NCBI GenBank assembly: GCA_903919315.1
Contig: CAIXHP010000008.1
Location: forward strand, 1-64,000
Direction of reading: 5' to 3'
Source: an uncultured Pseudomonadota bacterium
Lineage (GTDB): Bacteria; Pseudomonadota; Alphaproteobacteria; UBA9219
DNA: 64,000 nt
A model generated the notes under the pieces. The model was given only the letters and a program-made list of their open reading frames with translations, was not told the origin of the DNA and ran no database searches. The translations under genes and the position numbers were made by a program. Positions 36,402 to 44,804 of this stretch are shown here, one piece after another (positions within the stretch are counted from its first letter, which is position 1; each line of letters opens with the position of its first letter).

Positions 36402-39055
36402 GGTTCCCGCTCCAACAGGGCTTTGGCGTGGAGCTGGTCGGCTTTGTAGTTGCCGGTCAGGGCGTACATCACCAGATTGATGCCAAAGCGGTAGGCGCGT
36501 TCGCGCTGCGCTTCGCCGCCGGGGACGCAGGGGAAGAGCGGTTGCCCCCCGGCATCGGTGGCCCATGCGGCGGCCCAGCCGTGGCTGCCGACTAGAACCG
36601 AGGCGACGTTGTCGTAGGCGGCGTTTTGTTCAGGCTCGATCCAGAGGTCGGCTCCGGTGAAGCGACCCGGAAAGTCATCGAGCAGGTAGAAACTGCGTCT
36701 GAGGACGTGGTCTTGCGGCATTTGCACCAGCGGCGGCAGGGCGATGCCTTTGAGCCGGTCGGGCGAAACGGCGGCGGACAGGGGGCCGTCGCGGCTCAGG
36801 TCGAACAGGATCATGCCGCCGTGGCGCAGATAATCGTTGACGCGCTGCGCTGCTTGCGGCGCGGGGGCGGCGTTGCCCAGCGGCCAATAGATCAGGGGAA
36901 AAAAAGCCAATTCGTCGGCGCTGGGGTCGATGCCGGTGACGCCGATTTGTTCCATCGTCGTGCGGCGTTGCAGGACGCGGGCGAGGCTTTTGAGGCCCGC
37001 TTCCGACACGGAGTCGGTCGCGCGGTCGCCGGTGATGACGTAGGCCAGCCATGTTTTGGCGGTGAAGTCGATGGCTGCTTTTTCCGAAGGCGCGGCGGCG
37101 GCGGGGTGGGCGGACACAAGCGCGATGAGGATGAGGCTTGCGGCGGAGCGCTTCGTCAGGCCGCGCAGATGAAGACTCAGCAGGAAGTCGCCGAGCAGGA
37201 GCAGGAGGGCGAGCGTTAGCAGGGCGGGCTGCAGGTCATGTTCTTGCTGAGTCGTTCGATAGGGCTGGGCGGCGGGGTCGTGGAAGGCGAACGGCGGCGC
37301 GAGCGCTTCGCCGAGGTCGAAGGCGTGGGCGGCTTGGGGCGGACCGTAATAGCCGGGGGGATTCGACGGGCCGGGCTGCGCGTCTTTGGCGAGAGGGCGG
37401 ACGGCGGGCGACGGGGGTTGCAACGTGCCGAAGGCATCCAGCGTTTGATAGGGAGCAAGCGTTTCAAAGGCGGCTCCCGGCGCGGCGCCCACGCCGTGGC
37501 TGAGGTCGACGATCCGGCGCAGCATCGCAACGAACAGGCCGGAGAGCGGCAGGTTCGACCATGTCGCTTGCGCGGGGACGTGGAAGAGGATGCTGAGGCC
37601 TTGTCCCATCGGTCTGGCGGTGACGAGCGGCGTGCCGTCTTGCAGCGCGGCCCATGTGCGCTCGGCGAGATCGGCGGTCGGCTCGGCGAGCAACTGGCGC
37701 GTGACCGTCACGTCGGACGGCTGCGCGAGGCCGTGGAAGGGGCTGTGTTCGGGAAAGGCGCGCAGGGCTTGCGGCGTGGCCCAGCTTAACGCGCCGCCTA
37801 ACGCGCGGTTGCCGGTGCGCAGCGGAACGGGCAGGAGTTCTTTTTCCGGCGCGTAGGTGGAGGCGGCGAGTTGATCGCCTGCAAAACGCACCAGAACGCC
37901 GCCGCGCCGTATCCAATCCTTGAGCGCGGCAATGCCGGAATCGCGCAGGAGGGGGCTGTCGGTGAGGATCAGGACGGCCAACGGTTCCGCCAAAAGGGTT
38001 TCGGCGGCATCGGTGCGCAGATCGACAAACGGCGCGAGGGCGCGTTCCAGATAGAAGAGATTGCCGAGGAGGGATGTTTGTTCCGTTTCGCCTTTGTCGC
38101 CCACCAGACCTACGGGCCGACGACGCCAGCTTTCGTCGAGCAGGACGGTGGAGGCGGCCGTGCCGGTGCCTTCGATGACGAAGCGCGTCGCTTTGTTGCG
38201 TCGGTCGAGCGGGAGGTTCAAGGGTTGCTGCGCGCGTAATTCGTTGGGTTTGAAGACGACGGGGATTTGCGCCAGCGAAGCGCCGTCGGCATCGAGCGCG
38301 TTGACGCTGATGATGTCGGGGCCGACACGCGCGGCGCGGGCGACGGTGAGGTTCAGCGTATCGCCTTCGCCGGACGGTGGGGCCAAGAGGTAAAGCGGCG
38401 TGGTGTCGGCATCGCTCAGGATGGTGAGGGCGGGGTATTGCCGGAGCGCGGCCGCGAAGGCTTCCGCGTCCGGGCCGCCGAGGCCTCCGTTGAGCCAGAC
38501 GGCGCGGTCGATGGCGGCGGGGGCGTGTTGGCGCAGAAGCTCAACGGCTTTTTTCCAATCGCTGGGCCACGGTTGCGGCGAAAGGCGGCTGACGTAGGCG
38601 CGGGCGGTCGTGGCGGCAAAGGGGCCGAAGGATTCCAGCGCCGCGCCGTCGGCGGGCGGCGCGGTGGGCAGCAGGATCACGTCGCGGTTTTGACGCTCGG
38701 CCTGATTGAGGATTGCGGCCAGCGTTTCCTGCCTTTGATTCCAATCGCGCGCTGCCGCCCAGTCGTTGTCCACGGCGATCAGGGTTGCGCCCGCGCCCGT
38801 GAAAGACGGTTCGGGGTCGAGCAGGGGGTGCGCCATCGCCACGATCATCACGGCGGCGGTGAACAGGCGCAGCAGCAACAGCCACCACGGCGTTCGGGCG
38901 GGAGTCTTGCGCGTGTGGACGAGGTCGTAGAGCAGGGACAGCGCGGGAAAGACCACGCGTTTGGGCGCGGGCGGCGTCAGGCGCAGCAGCAGCCAGATGA
39001 GGGGCAGAACCGCCAGAAAACCGAGCAGCCAAGGCGAGGCGACCGCGATCACCAT
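36398..39055 (-). CDS. BatA/DUF4159 domain membrane protein
   Basis: The 885-residue protein has two N-terminal helices in the aerotolerance BatA arrangement (SPWLLGFLAVLPLIWLLLRL then RTPWWLLLLRLFTAAVMIV) flanking RVVFPALSLLYDL. A large periplasmic region and another helix near residue 640 follow, and the C-terminal DUF4159 domain includes RRTTMEQIGVTGIDPSADEL and FFPLIYWPLGN. Translation is coupled at both ends: its ATG shares a base with the DUF58 stop and its own stop overlaps the VWA gene. The track's 1002-residue version includes out-of-frame DUF58 sequence. Confidence 0.85.
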   Translation of the reverse strand: MVIAVASPWLLGFLAVLPLIWLLLRLTPPAPKRVVFPALSLLYDLVHTRKTPARTPWWLLLLRLFTAAVMIVAMAHPLLDPEPSFTGAGATLIAVDNDWAAARDWNQRQETLAAILNQAERQNRDVILLPTAPPADGAALESFGPFAATTARAYVSRLSPQPWPSDWKKAVELLRQHAPAAIDRAVWLNGGLGGPDAEAFAAALRQYPALTILSDADTTPLYLLAPPSGEGDTLNLTVARAARVGPDIISVNALDADGASLAQIPVVFKPNELRAQQPLNLPLDRRNKATRFVIEGTGTAASTVLLDESWRRRPVGLVGDKGETEQTSLLGNLFYLERALAPFVDLRTDAAETLLAEPLAVLILTDSPLLRDSGIAALKDWIRRGGVLVRFAGDQLAASTYAPEKELLPVPLRTGNRALGGALSWATPQALRAFPEHSPFHGLAQPSDVTVTRQLLAEPTADLAERTWAALQDGTPLVTARPMGQGLSILFHVPAQATWSNLPLSGLFVAMLRRIVDLSHGVGAAPGAAFETLAPYQTLDAFGTLQPPSPAVRPLAKDAQPGPSNPPGYYGPPQAAHAFDLGEALAPPFAFHDPAAQPYRTTQQEHDLQPALLTLALLLLLGDFLLSLHLRGLTKRSAASLILIALVSAHPAAAAPSEKAAIDFTAKTWLAYVITGDRATDSVSEAGLKSLARVLQRRTTMEQIGVTGIDPSADELAFFPLIYWPLGNAAPAPQAAQRVNDYLRHGGMILFDLSRDGPLSAAVSPDRLKGIALPPLVQMPQDHVLRRSFYLLDDFPGRFTGADLWIEPEQNAAYDNVASVLVGSHGWAAAWATDAGGQPLFPCVPGGEAQRERAYRFGINLVMYALTGNYKADQLHAKALLEREP

Positions 39056-39930
39056 CAGAAGCCTCGGCGCGGCGCGGTCAGGAAGTTGTGGAGTTGCAGC
39101 AACGCGGCAGGTGCCGGTTGGTTGGTGATGTGGTGCAGATACGTCCATCCGGCGCTGCGCGCCATTTCTTTTAAGAGGGCTTGATGGTCTTCGACGCGTT
39201 TGCGGTAGTCGGCGCGGACGGCTTGCGCCTGTGGCAGGAGCACGGGCGACTCGTTTTCGCAGCCTTCGACGCGCACGCGGCCTTGGAAGGAGGGGAATTC
39301 TTCTTCGGGGTCGGCGAGGTGGAGCAGGATGCCGCGAATGTTCTCTGCCGCATAGCCGCGCAGCCGCCGTTCCCACACTTCCGGCGCGGCCAGAAAATCG
39401 CTGCACAGAACCATGTGCGCGTAGCGCGCCAGCGGCACGTCGGGCGGAAGGTTCTCTTCGAGCTTGGGGATCGGAAGAACGTGCGCCGCCAGATTGTGGA
39501 AGCCTGCGAGGCTTTGTCCGGTCACGGGTCTGGGCAGCAGCCAGCTGGTGCGCTCGCCGCCGCGCAGCAGCAATTGCGCCAACGCCAGCATCAGGACGTG
39601 GGCGCGTTCGGTTTTCATCGGCAGCTCAGGTGTGGAGCGGTAGTGCATCGAGCCGGAACGGTCGGCCCAGAGGTAGGTCGTTTGCACCGCTTCCAATTCG
39701 CGCTGCCGGATGAAGAGGAGGTCGCCGCGCGCCGATTGTTTCCAATCCACCAACGCTGCCGGATCGCCGCCTTCGTACAGGCGGTATTGCCAAAAGCTTT
39801 CGCTGCCGCCGACGCGGCGTTGGCCGTGCTGGCCCATGCGCACCGTTTGCGCTACGCGCAGCGCTTCCAGCAGCAGCGGCGGGAGGGCGGCGGCTTGGGC
39901 GAGGGCTTGCTGGGCGATCACATCCGACAT
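39055..39930 (-). CDS. DUF58 domain protein
   Basis: The 291-residue cytoplasmic protein has the diagnostic DUF58 block YRLYEGGDPAALVDWKQSARGD, followed by a VWA-like strand TYLWADRSGSMHYRS. DUF58 proteins accompany MoxR ATPases and are thought to be adaptors or clients linking the ATPase to the membrane VWA proteins. It sits 7 bases after the moxR gene and shares a TGATG junction with the next gene, so one operon is very likely. Confidence 0.92.
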   Translation of the reverse strand: MSDVIAQQALAQAAALPPLLLEALRVAQTVRMGQHGQRRVGGSESFWQYRLYEGGDPAALVDWKQSARGDLLFIRQRELEAVQTTYLWADRSGSMHYRSTPELPMKTERAHVLMLALAQLLLRGGERTSWLLPRPVTGQSLAGFHNLAAHVLPIPKLEENLPPDVPLARYAHMVLCSDFLAAPEVWERRLRGYAAENIRGILLHLADPEEEFPSFQGRVRVEGCENESPVLLPQAQAVRADYRKRVEDHQALLKEMARSAGWTYLHHITNQPAPAALLQLHNFLTAPRRGF

Positions 39931-39937
39931 GGTCGGG

Positions 39938-40957
39938 TCAGAGACCTGCGGCGTGGGTGGTGATGGCTTTCAGCACGTCGGCGGTTTGGATGCCTTCGGC
40001 GCGGGCGGCGAAGCTGAGCGCCATGCGGTGCTGCAGAACGGGGCGGATGAGGGCGATCACGTCCTCCATCGACGGCGCAAAGCGTCCGTCGACCAGCGCA
40101 CGGGCGCGGGCCGCGAGGCTGAGCGCTTGACAGGCGCGGGGGCCGGGGCCCCACGAGACGTATTTCTTGACCACGTCGAGCGTCGTGGATTCGGGGCGGC
40201 CTTGGCGCACGACGCCCAGAATGCCGTCCAGCACTTTTTCGCTGAGCGGGATGCGGCGTACCAGACTGTGCAGGTCTTTGAGTTCGGTGGCGTTGAGGAT
40301 GCTTTTCAATGTCGGTTCGGCTGTGCCTACGGTGGCCAGCAGGACTTTTCGCTCGGCTTCGATGCTGGGGTAGGTGATGTCGACTTGCATCAAAAAGCGG
40401 TCAAGCTGGGCTTCGGGCAGGGGGTAGGTGCCTTCCTGCTCTAAGGGGTTTTGGGTGGCCAGAACGTGGAAGGGGGCGGGCAGCGCGTGTTCGCGCCCCG
40501 CCACGCTGGCGCTGTGTTCCTGCATCGCCTGCAGCAGCGCCGACTGGGTGCGTGGGCTGGCGCGGTTGATTTCGTCCACCATCAACAGCTGCGTGAAGAT
40601 CGGGCCTTGGACGAAGCGGAAATTGCGCTTGCCGTAATCGACTTCTTCCAGAACTTCCGCGCCGATGATGTCAGAGGGCATGAGGTCGGGGGTGCATTGG
40701 ATGCGTTTGCATTCCAGCCCCAACAACTTGCCCAACGTCGTCACGAGGCGGGTTTTGGCCAGCCCCGGCAGGCCCACCAGCAGCAAGTGGCCGCCCGAAA
40801 GGATGGTGATCATGCTGTTGGCGACGACTTCTTCTTGGCCGAAGATGACTTCGCCGACGGCGCTGCGGATGGATTCCATCTTGGCCCCGGCGCCTTCGAT
40901 GGCATCCATGATCTGCATGTGGGTCAGGGGGGCGGTGTTGGGCGGGGCGAACGTCAC
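39938..40957 (-). CDS. MoxR-family AAA+ ATPase
   Basis: The 339-residue ATPase has Walker A GLPGLAKTRLV, Walker B LLMVDEINRASPRTQSALLQAMQE, sensor LATQNPLEQEGTYPLPEAQLDRFL and the family's arginine-finger region. MoxR proteins act as chaperones that insert cofactors or mature protein complexes, working with VWA partners. It heads the leftward four-gene operon moxR-DUF58-DUF4159-VWA. The start MTFAPPNTAPLTHMQ at 40957 lies 116 bases from the divergent small membrane protein. Confidence 0.95.
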   Translation of the reverse strand: MTFAPPNTAPLTHMQIMDAIEGAGAKMESIRSAVGEVIFGQEEVVANSMITILSGGHLLLVGLPGLAKTRLVTTLGKLLGLECKRIQCTPDLMPSDIIGAEVLEEVDYGKRNFRFVQGPIFTQLLMVDEINRASPRTQSALLQAMQEHSASVAGREHALPAPFHVLATQNPLEQEGTYPLPEAQLDRFLMQVDITYPSIEAERKVLLATVGTAEPTLKSILNATELKDLHSLVRRIPLSEKVLDGILGVVRQGRPESTTLDVVKKYVSWGPGPRACQALSLAARARALVDGRFAPSMEDVIALIRPVLQHRMALSFAARAEGIQTADVLKAITTHAAGL

Positions 40958-41073
40958 GTGGCAACCTCATTTTTCGGGCGCGGGTGCGCGGGAAGGGTTT
41001 CAGGGCGGGGGAAACAGGGGTAGGATAGCAAAGTCAGTTCCGCAAACCCAGCGGTGATTGCGGGGGGAATCCG

Positions 41074-41376
41074 ATGCGACGCTATCTTGTTTTGCTCTTG
41101 GCGCTGGTGGTGCCGATTTTTGTCTATTGGTTGTACGCGCAATGGGAGCGACGGCGCGCGACGCAGCCTTTGCCGACGCTGTGGGGGGCGGCGCTATGGC
41201 CGAAACTGGCGGCGGCGAGCGTTGGTTTGCTGGCGGCGGGACTGTTGCTTATGACGTTGCTTAATCCTTCGCCTCAGGCGGGCGCGTATCAGCCCGCGCG
41301 GGTCGTCGATGGCGTGTTGATTCCGGGGCGGTTGATCGAGGTTCCGGCTGCGCCCGTGGATCCGGTCGCGAAATGA
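41074..41376 (+). CDS. Small membrane protein, two helices (DUF6111-like)
   Basis: The 100-residue protein has two hydrophobic helices (YLVLLLALVVPIFVYWLYAQW and LWPKLAAASVGLLAAGLLLMTLL) and a short proline-rich periplasmic tail ending PGRLIEVPAAPVDPVAK. I believe it corresponds to the DUF6111 group that precedes cca in alphaproteobacteria, though I cannot verify this. A G-rich ribosome site precedes ATG 41074. Its stop overlaps the cca start (AAATGACG), so the two are co-translated. Confidence 0.7.
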   Translation: MRRYLVLLLALVVPIFVYWLYAQWERRRATQPLPTLWGAALWPKLAAASVGLLAAGLLLMTLLNPSPQAGAYQPARVVDGVLIPGRLIEVPAAPVDPVAK

Positions 41377-42659
41377 CGGCGGGCGCTCGGTTCGATTTCG
41401 GTTCGCAGCCGTGGTTCACGGAGGCGGGTGTGCGCTCTGTTTTGGCCGCGATTGCTGCCGTTGGGGGCGAGGCGCGTTTTGTCGGCGGTGTGGTGCGCGA
41501 TGCGCTGCTGGGACGCGCGGCGGGGGATGTCGATCTTGCGGTCAATTTGCAGCCCGATCGGGTGACGGCGGCTTTGACGGCGGCGGGAATCAAGGTGGTG
41601 CCGACCGGCGTGGAGCATGGCACCGTGACGGCGGTGGCGGGGCGCAAGGGGTATGAAATCACTACGCTGCGCTATGACGTGGCGACGGACGGGCGGCGGG
41701 CTACGGTCGCTTTTACGGACGACTGGCAAGCGGATGCTGCCCGGCGGGATTTTACGTTTAACGCGCTGTATGTCGATGCCGACGGCGCTTTGTATGATTA
41801 TTTTCGGGGGCGTGACGATCTGGCGGCGGGGCGCGTGCGGTTTATCGGCGAGGCCGAGGCGCGGATTCGCGAGGATGTGCTGCGGATACTGCGCTTTTTC
41901 CGGTTTTATGCGTGGTTCGGGCGCGGGGAGGCGGAGGCCGAGGGGCTGAAGGCTTGCCGCGCTTTGGCGCACCTGCTGCCGCAGCTGTCGGTCGAGCGCG
42001 TGTGGAACGAGATCGGGAAATTGCTGCGCGCGCCGGATCCGGTTCCGGCGTGGCGGTTGATGCTGGCGAACGGGATCGTGGCACCGTTGGTGCCGGAGGC
42101 GGCGGATGTCGAGCGGTTGGCGCGGGTGGTGGATGTCGAGCGTGGGGGTGGCGGAGAGAACCCCTCCCCTAACCCCTCTCTCAAGGGGAGGGGAATTCAG
42201 GCGGATGGCGGCGATGCCCTTGTGCGGCTGGCGGCGTTGTTGCCTGCGGATGCGGATGTGGCGGACCGTGTGGCGCGGCGGTTGCATATGGCGAATCGCG
42301 AGGGTGAGCGGCTGAAGGTTCTGGCGGTGCTGCCGGGACGGTTGCGCGGCGCTTTGGATCGGACGGCTTTGCGCCGGACGTTGTACGCGCAGGGCGCGGC
42401 GGCGGTGGGCGAGGCTCTGTTGCTGGCGGCGGCGGACGGTGCGGGCGTGGATTTTGTGGCGGCGTTGGATGTTGTGGCGGCTTGGGAGAATCCGGTTCTG
42501 CCGATTCAGGGGGGCGATATTGTGAGCCTTGGCGTGCCGCCGGGGCCGCGTGTGGGCGATATTCTTCGCGCTGTTGAGGCTTGGTGGATGGCGGGCGATT
42601 TTCGGGCGGCGCGGGCGGCGTGTTTGGCGGAGGCCGCGCGGTTGACGAAGGTCGTGTAA
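41373..42659 (+). CDS. cca: CCA tRNA nucleotidyltransferase
   Basis: The enzyme adds or repairs the 3'-terminal CCA of tRNAs. The 428-residue product shows FVGGVVRDALLGRAAGDVDLA (nucleotidyltransferase with DxD), the RRDFTFNALYVD motif and LRFFRFYAWFG. Near residue 262 an in-frame segment of about 20 residues (ENPSPNPSLKGRG) is encoded by a palindromic repeat and interrupts the helical C-terminal domain between VERLARVVDVE and DALVRLAAL. The reading frame stays open on both sides, so the gene may be functional with an inserted loop. It overlaps the DUF6111-like gene by four bases. Confidence 0.93.
   Translation: MTAGARFDFGSQPWFTEAGVRSVLAAIAAVGGEARFVGGVVRDALLGRAAGDVDLAVNLQPDRVTAALTAAGIKVVPTGVEHGTVTAVAGRKGYEITTLRYDVATDGRRATVAFTDDWQADAARRDFTFNALYVDADGALYDYFRGRDDLAAGRVRFIGEAEARIREDVLRILRFFRFYAWFGRGEAEAEGLKACRALAHLLPQLSVERVWNEIGKLLRAPDPVPAWRLMLANGIVAPLVPEAADVERLARVVDVERGGGGENPSPNPSLKGRGIQADGGDALVRLAALLPADADVADRVARRLHMANREGERLKVLAVLPGRLRGALDRTALRRTLYAQGAAAVGEALLLAAADGAGVDFVAALDVVAAWENPVLPIQGGDIVSLGVPPGPRVGDILRAVEAWWMAGDFRAARAACLAEAARLTKVV
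42159..42193. repeat. Variant palindromic repeat inserted in the cca coding sequence
   Basis: AACCCCTCCCCTAACCCC and TCAAGGGGAGGGG are a shorter relative of the window's repeat family, with complementary arms. It lies wholly within cca and is translated in frame. Confidence 0.85.
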
Positions 42660-42672
42660 CCAATACGGATAC

Positions 42673-43302
42673 TTATTGCGGCTCGGTCGCGCCGACGACG
42701 GTGTGGAGCGTGGCGATGTCGGCGGCGGGGATGGTGAAGTCGCGCGGCTGGGGTTGGTATTCGCGCACGGTCACGCCGTTGGGTTTTTGTTTGACGAATT
42801 CTTTGATCAGCACCGCGCCGCTGGGCTGGGTGATGACGACACCGCTGCCCGGCACCGGCGGCTTGTAGGGATTGATGAACAGCAATTGGCGCGGGCGGTA
42901 CATCGGCACCATCGAGGTTCCGACGACGTAGATCGCGTAGGCATCACGGACGTGCGCGAGGTAATGCGGGCGCGGAACCTGATCGATCGCGCCGTCGGTA
43001 AGGAACATTTCCTGAGCGTTTCCGCCACGCGCCGCGCCGCGCACGGGCAACGTGCCCGCCGGGGCGAGGGCGGCGGGGGGCATCGCCACGGACTTAAAGC
43101 CGATGTCTTCGGCCAGCAGATCGCGCGGGTCGCAGCCGAGCGGTTTGGCGAGGCGCACCATCCAATCCACCGTCAGGCGGCGTTCGCCTTTTTCCAGTTT
43201 GTCGATTTGGCTTTTGCTCGTGCCGCTCGCGTCCGCGAGTTGTTGCAGAGTCCAGCCGCGCCTTTGGCGCAGGGCGCGTATGCGGTTTGATCCTTCGGTC
43301 AT
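42673..43302 (-). CDS. XRE helix-turn-helix / S24 peptidase repressor (CI-like)
   Basis: The 209-residue protein joins an N-terminal XRE domain (RRGWTLQQLADASGTSKSQIDKLEKGE) to a C-terminal LexA/CI-type autoprotease domain. The catalytic serine is in VVGTSMVPMYRPRQLLFIN and the lysine probably in GAVLIKEFVKQ. Such repressors self-cleave upon RecA activation. Its place at the edge of the phage-like cluster, next to cca, suggests it once controlled that cluster; similar S24 genes are also chromosomal in alphaproteobacteria, so this is inference. Confidence 0.85.
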   Translation of the reverse strand: MTEGSNRIRALRQRRGWTLQQLADASGTSKSQIDKLEKGERRLTVDWMVRLAKPLGCDPRDLLAEDIGFKSVAMPPAALAPAGTLPVRGAARGGNAQEMFLTDGAIDQVPRPHYLAHVRDAYAIYVVGTSMVPMYRPRQLLFINPYKPPVPGSGVVITQPSGAVLIKEFVKQKPNGVTVREYQPQPRDFTIPAADIATLHTVVGATEPQ

Positions 43303-43426
43303 GGGGACAGTTTAGCAGCCTCCTGCGCCCGTGTGTAGTACAAAATGGTTACTTTTTTCTGGACAGAAGTATCCGGAATGGGTACATTGCTTTTCGCGGT
43401 TTCAACGGTTTTTGCGGGAGGTTGGG

Positions 43427-43933
43427 ATGGGAATGCGTCGGGAGCCTGTGGCCACGGATCGTCGTTTGCGGCATCGCCTCGCGGCGGTCGATCATGGGCC
43501 TGCCGAGCGGTGGCAGCATTCCGGGCGCGTGATGGAATTGACGGAGCAGGCGGGGGTTCTGGCGGTGCGGGCCACCGAGGAGCATGCGCTGGATGTGTTG
43601 GTGCTGCGGGCTTGGATTTCCTCCGCGCAGCGCGAGGCGGCGTTACGGTTTCGCGCGGATTATCATTATGCGGGGATGGAGGCGCGGGTGGTCGGCAGCT
43701 ATAACCCGGCGCGTACCTCGTTCAGCCCGTTCGGCGGTTGGGACGAGCGCAGCGACGCGGAGGAGGCGGCCTATCAACGCTGGCGTAGCGCCATGCGGGC
43801 GATGGGGGCGGCAAACAGCGATGTGGTGGTGACGGTCGCTTGCCATGACCAGATGCCGGGACTGCGGCAGGCTCCGTTGCTCAAGGCGGGGCTGGATCGG
43901 TTGGTGAAGCACTATCGGTTGCCGGACGCTTGA
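43427..43933 (+). CDS. Hypothetical protein, possibly DUF6456-like
   Basis: GGGAGG five bases before ATG 43427 sets a 168-residue product. The N-terminal part is basic (MRREPVATDRRLRHRLAAV). The centre has LRFRADYHYAGMEARVVGSYNP and the C-terminal part ends QAPLLKAGLDRLVKHYRLPDA, which recalls the helical domain found at the end of DUF6456 replication/phage-derived proteins. The resemblance is not strong enough for a firm name. It lies between the S24 repressor (divergent) and the terminase module. Confidence 0.6.
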   Translation: MGMRREPVATDRRLRHRLAAVDHGPAERWQHSGRVMELTEQAGVLAVRATEEHALDVLVLRAWISSAQREAALRFRADYHYAGMEARVVGSYNPARTSFSPFGGWDERSDAEEAAYQRWRSAMRAMGAANSDVVVTVACHDQMPGLRQAPLLKAGLDRLVKHYRLPDA

Positions 43934-43950
43934 GGTTCGGCGTGGACGGG

Positions 43951-44187
43951 TTACACCAAAATGTTGATCAGGCTGCCGCGCGGGAGGTTGGCGCTGGCTT
44001 GGTTGACCGCTTTGGCGGCCAACTGATTCGTCGCGGCGCGGCCTTGGTCGGCGGTCTTTTGCAATTGTTCGACGATCGCCTGCTGCGCCTGCTGGCTGCT
44101 TTTCAGCGCGGCGATTCCCATCGAAACCCCAGCGGTTTGCGAGCGGGAGAGCGCACCGGATGCTGCGCCTGCGACTGAATCGACCAT
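43951..44187 (-). CDS. Small YjfB-like putative motility protein
   Basis: Start at 44187 gives 78 residues: VAGAASGALSRSQTAGVSMG, a helical region with ALKSSQQAQQAIVEQLQKTA, then a tail LPRGSLINILV. This pattern, a short helical protein starting Met-Val-Asp-Ser with alanine/serine-rich turns, matches the YjfB putative motility family. The start MLTSKHVR in the track is less likely because AAGG precedes 44187. Convergent with the hypothetical gene at 43427. Function unknown. Confidence 0.55.
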   Translation of the reverse strand: MVDSVAGAASGALSRSQTAGVSMGIAALKSSQQAQQAIVEQLQKTADQGRAATNQLAAKAVNQASANLPRGSLINILV

Positions 44188-44349
44188 CGGTTCAACCTTG
44201 CGTGAAAGGGAGGGACGTGACAACGCGTTTGTTCGTAACGCACGAACATGTTTCGACGTTAGCACGGTCGGCGAATTCGGTTAAGCTAAAGTTGCAAGGC
44301 GGGCGGCGGAGGGGTATAGGAAAAAGAACCTAAGATAGAAAAAGAAACC

Positions 44350-44378
44350 TTGACACAGGCGCCGCTTTGGCGTATTGA
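44350..44378 (+). promoter_or_regulatory. Candidate promoter for the phage-like cluster
   Basis: TTGACA at 44350-44355 is followed, after a 17-base spacer, by TATTGA at 44373-44378. It lies 40 bases before the first structural gene at 44418. The -10 element is only a partial match, so this is tentative. Confidence 0.35.
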
Positions 44379-44417
44379 CAGTCCCACGGCGCAGTGCGTC
44401 AAAACGGCGGGGCTTTG

Positions 44418-44804
44418 ATGACGGTGAAAGTGCGGAAGACTTTGTCTGAGGCGCGGCCAACCGTCACGACGACAACAAGCAAAAAATCGGCGAAGGCGAA
44501 AAGCGCGGGGCGACGCTCCGCGAAGGGGATCGCGCAGGTGCAGGCGGTTTTGCTCGCGCTGATGAGCGGGAGCGCGAGCGACGCGGTGCGCGTTTCGGCG
44601 GCCAAGACCTTGTTGGACAAATTGTTGCGGGACGACGCGGAGGGTGATGAAGCGCAGCGGCACGAGGCGGACGAGCGCGAAGCCGCCATCGCCGAAGCCG
44701 CTGTCTTGCTGGCGGAGCTTGCCGAAGGAATGTCTGGCGGCGTTCGTGAGCCGTCTGTGCTGGCTCCGGACGGCGCGGCCGCAACAACTGACTCCGCCGG
44801 GTGA
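44418..44804 (+). CDS. Small terminase-subunit-like protein (first gene of phage-like cluster)
   Basis: The 128-residue basic, helical protein begins MTVKVRKTLSEARPTVTTTT and is rich in K, S and A. It contains a helix SASDAVRVSAAKTLLDKLLRD typical of the small gene upstream of the large terminase in GTA and phage clusters. No clear DNA-binding motif is visible and family membership is inferred from place. It overlaps the terminase large ORF by 161 bases in another frame. Confidence 0.55.
   Translation: MTVKVRKTLSEARPTVTTTTSKKSAKAKSAGRRSAKGIAQVQAVLLALMSGSASDAVRVSAAKTLLDKLLRDDAEGDEAQRHEADEREAAIAEAAVLLAELAEGMSGGVREPSVLAPDGAAATTDSAG

Noticed and set aside
34992-36449. Long plus-strand ORF (485 residues) over the VWA gene
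   Set aside because: Antisense shadow typical of GC-rich DNA; the minus strand encodes a recognised protein with coupled starts and stops.
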